Assembly: GCF_007752935.1 (NCBI RefSeq)
Contig: NZ_CP036319.1
Location: 2,232,001-2,296,000, forward strand
Source of the DNA: Crateriforma conspicua
GTDB taxonomy: Bacteria > Planctomycetota > Planctomycetia > Pirellulales > Pirellulaceae
Reading direction: 5' to 3'
DNA length: 64,000 nucleotides
Part shown: in pieces, positions 63,131 to 64,000 of the stretch
Numbering within the stretch: position 1 is the first letter of the stretch
How the letters are laid out: each line of letters begins with the position of its first letter
The notes under the pieces: model-generated
The model's database searches: none
What the model saw: only the letters and a program-made list of their open reading frames with translations
Told to the model about the DNA's origin: nothing
Position numbers and translations under genes: made by a program

Positions 63131-64000
63131 ATGTTGTTTCGTTTGTCTTTCGCGTGCTGGATGTTCGGCGCGTTGTCGTTGTGCTGGTCGAATTCGCCCT
63201 GCATGGGGCAATCTCAAGCGTTTCCGCACAAGATGCCCAGCACGAAACCGGACATCCCGCTAAGCACCGCTTCGCAGCGGTTGTACGAGTATCCGGCACC
63301 GTTGCTGCAGGACAATCCACTGTACACGCAATTCAAATACACGCCGCTGCAGGGCTTGGATTATCACGACGGCGATGGCACGGTCACGCGTCGTGATCCG
63401 TCGCGTCCGATTGTGGCCGATGGCAAGTACCACATCTGGTACACCAAACGTGACACCATCGTTCCGCCGATCGGTGCGGCCAACGCGGGTCAGGCGACTG
63501 ACGAGATCCCGTCGACCGATTGGGACCTGTGTGAAATTTGGCACGCGACCAGCGTGGATGGTTTCACTTGGGAAGAACAAGCCGTCGCCGTGCCACGACC
63601 TCCCAAACCACAACCGGGATGGCGCAGCGTGGCAACGCCGGACATCCTGGTTTGGAAAGGCCGGTATTACCTTTACTATCAAGCCTTCATTGAACCGAGC
63701 GGACTGAAAGGCGATTGGTGTGCGGTATCGGTGTCGCACGCAGATTCACCCGATGGGCCTTGGACGCATACCCATCAGAACGTTGTGCCGACCGGTCCCA
63801 AAGGAACGTGGGACCAAGACGCGGTGCACGATCCGATGCCGATTGTTTATCGCGGCAAGATTCACATCTATTACAAGGCGGCGTTCAACAAGTGGCCCGA
63901 TGAACGGAAAAGGTATGCGGTGGGTCATGGCTTGGTCACGTCGGACGATCCGCTGGGACCGTTTCAGCGTTGTCCGCTGAATCCCGTGCTGCACTCCGGG
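63131..64000 (+). CDS. GH117/GH43-like secreted glycosidase, 3' end outside window
   Basis: The frame is open from ATG 63131 to the right edge (290 residues visible). An N-terminal signal (MLFRLSFACWMFGALSLCWS) is followed by five-bladed-propeller strands: LDYHDGDGTVTRRDPSRPIVADGKYHIWYTKR, WDLCEIWHATSVDGFTWEEQ, SVATPDILVWKGRYYLYYQAF, WCAVSVSHADSPDGPW and TWDQDAVHDPMPIVYRGKIHIYYKA. The Asp in the first blade and in the HDP blade are catalytic candidates. The pattern is that of the GH43/GH117 clan, which acts on arabinose-, xylose- or agarose-type linkages. Its proximity to xylA/xylR favours a pentose-releasing role. Family subdivision not certain. Confidence 0.78.
   Translation, partial: MLFRLSFACWMFGALSLCWSNSPCMGQSQAFPHKMPSTKPDIPLSTASQRLYEYPAPLLQDNPLYTQFKYTPLQGLDYHDGDGTVTRRDPSRPIVADGKYHIWYTKRDTIVPPIGAANAGQATDEIPSTDWDLCEIWHATSVDGFTWEEQAVAVPRPPKPQPGWRSVATPDILVWKGRYYLYYQAFIEPSGLKGDWCAVSVSHADSPDGPWTHTHQNVVPTGPKGTWDQDAVHDPMPIVYRGKIHIYYKAAFNKWPDERKRYAVGHGLVTSDDPLGPFQRCPLNPVLHSG

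Noticed and set aside
1-64000. CRISPR arrays, insertion sequences and phage genes
   Set aside because: No regularly spaced repeats, transposase motifs, terminal inverted repeats or phage structural genes were seen anywhere in the window.

Overview
The window looks like a piece of a Planctomycetota chromosome, most likely a Rhodopirellula-type member of the Pirellulaceae. The reasons are lineage-typical gene families: three sulfatases, two DUF1559 prepilin-like proteins, a PSD1 (cytochrome c/DUF1549/DUF1553) plus DUF1501 pair, a PEP-CTERM protein, PQQ- and FG-GAP-type secreted propellers, and two DUF1593-type hydrolases. Moderately high GC leaves many long antisense frames open, and these were not annotated. 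I see no tRNA, rRNA, CRISPR array, insertion sequence, phage gene or integration site, so it reads as core or lightly accessory chromosome.

Layout. 1-5.2 kb: the 3' part of a TolC-like outer-membrane efflux gene faces a minus-strand operon (secreted thioredoxin-fold protein with a Cys-rich tail, FtsX/MacB-type permease, ABC ATPase, ArsR-type repressor). That operon is preceded by two tandem ATATCCGC-type palindromes. 5.8-10.2 kb: PEP-CTERM protein, DUF1593 hydrolase, secreted propeller-like protein, and GH140/DUF4038-like glycosidase. 10.5-19 kb: a plus-strand run of S9 peptidase, FG-GAP protein, a PQQ-propeller/sulfatase fusion and a second sulfatase. Both sulfatases end in a domain resembling the VHL beta domain. 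19-26.5 kb: ilvB, crcB coupled to a large secreted BNR/CBM9-like protein, a tandem universal stress protein, and a PAS-AraC regulator. 26.7-31.3 kb: PSD1 and DUF1501 pair. 31.4-37.2 kb: lone response regulator, periplasmic-binding lipoprotein, three-PAS histidine kinase, and a deaminase.

37.2-46.9 kb: a sulfatase with an atypical active-site motif, a Cys-rich lipoprotein, a DUF1559/DUF4198 pair, and three overlapping glycosyltransferase genes divergent from a MATE exporter. 47-49.3 kb: catalase translationally coupled to an MscL channel with a C-terminal zinc ribbon, and a DUF1328 protein with its own terminator. 49.4-53.6 kb: a three-gene overlapping operon (SbnA-like PLP synthase, FAD/NAD(P) protein, Y4yA-type PLP decarboxylase) that suggests a siderophore-like or non-proteinogenic amino-acid pathway. 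54-57.8 kb: EcsC protein, lysophospholipase-like hydrolase, peroxiredoxin-like protein, and a second nucleoside-hydrolase-like protein. 58.3-60 kb: DUF1559 protein and a tiny lipoprotein. 60.2-64 kb: xylA divergent from xylR, then a GH117/GH43-like glycosidase cut by the window edge.

Together the genes describe a marine or particle-associated polysaccharide degrader. Sulfatases, glycosidases and PSD1/DUF1501 proteins act outside the cytoplasm, xylA/xylR handle released pentose, and several small stress or efflux modules (ArsR-ABC, catalase-MscL, universal stress protein, CrcB) are interspersed.
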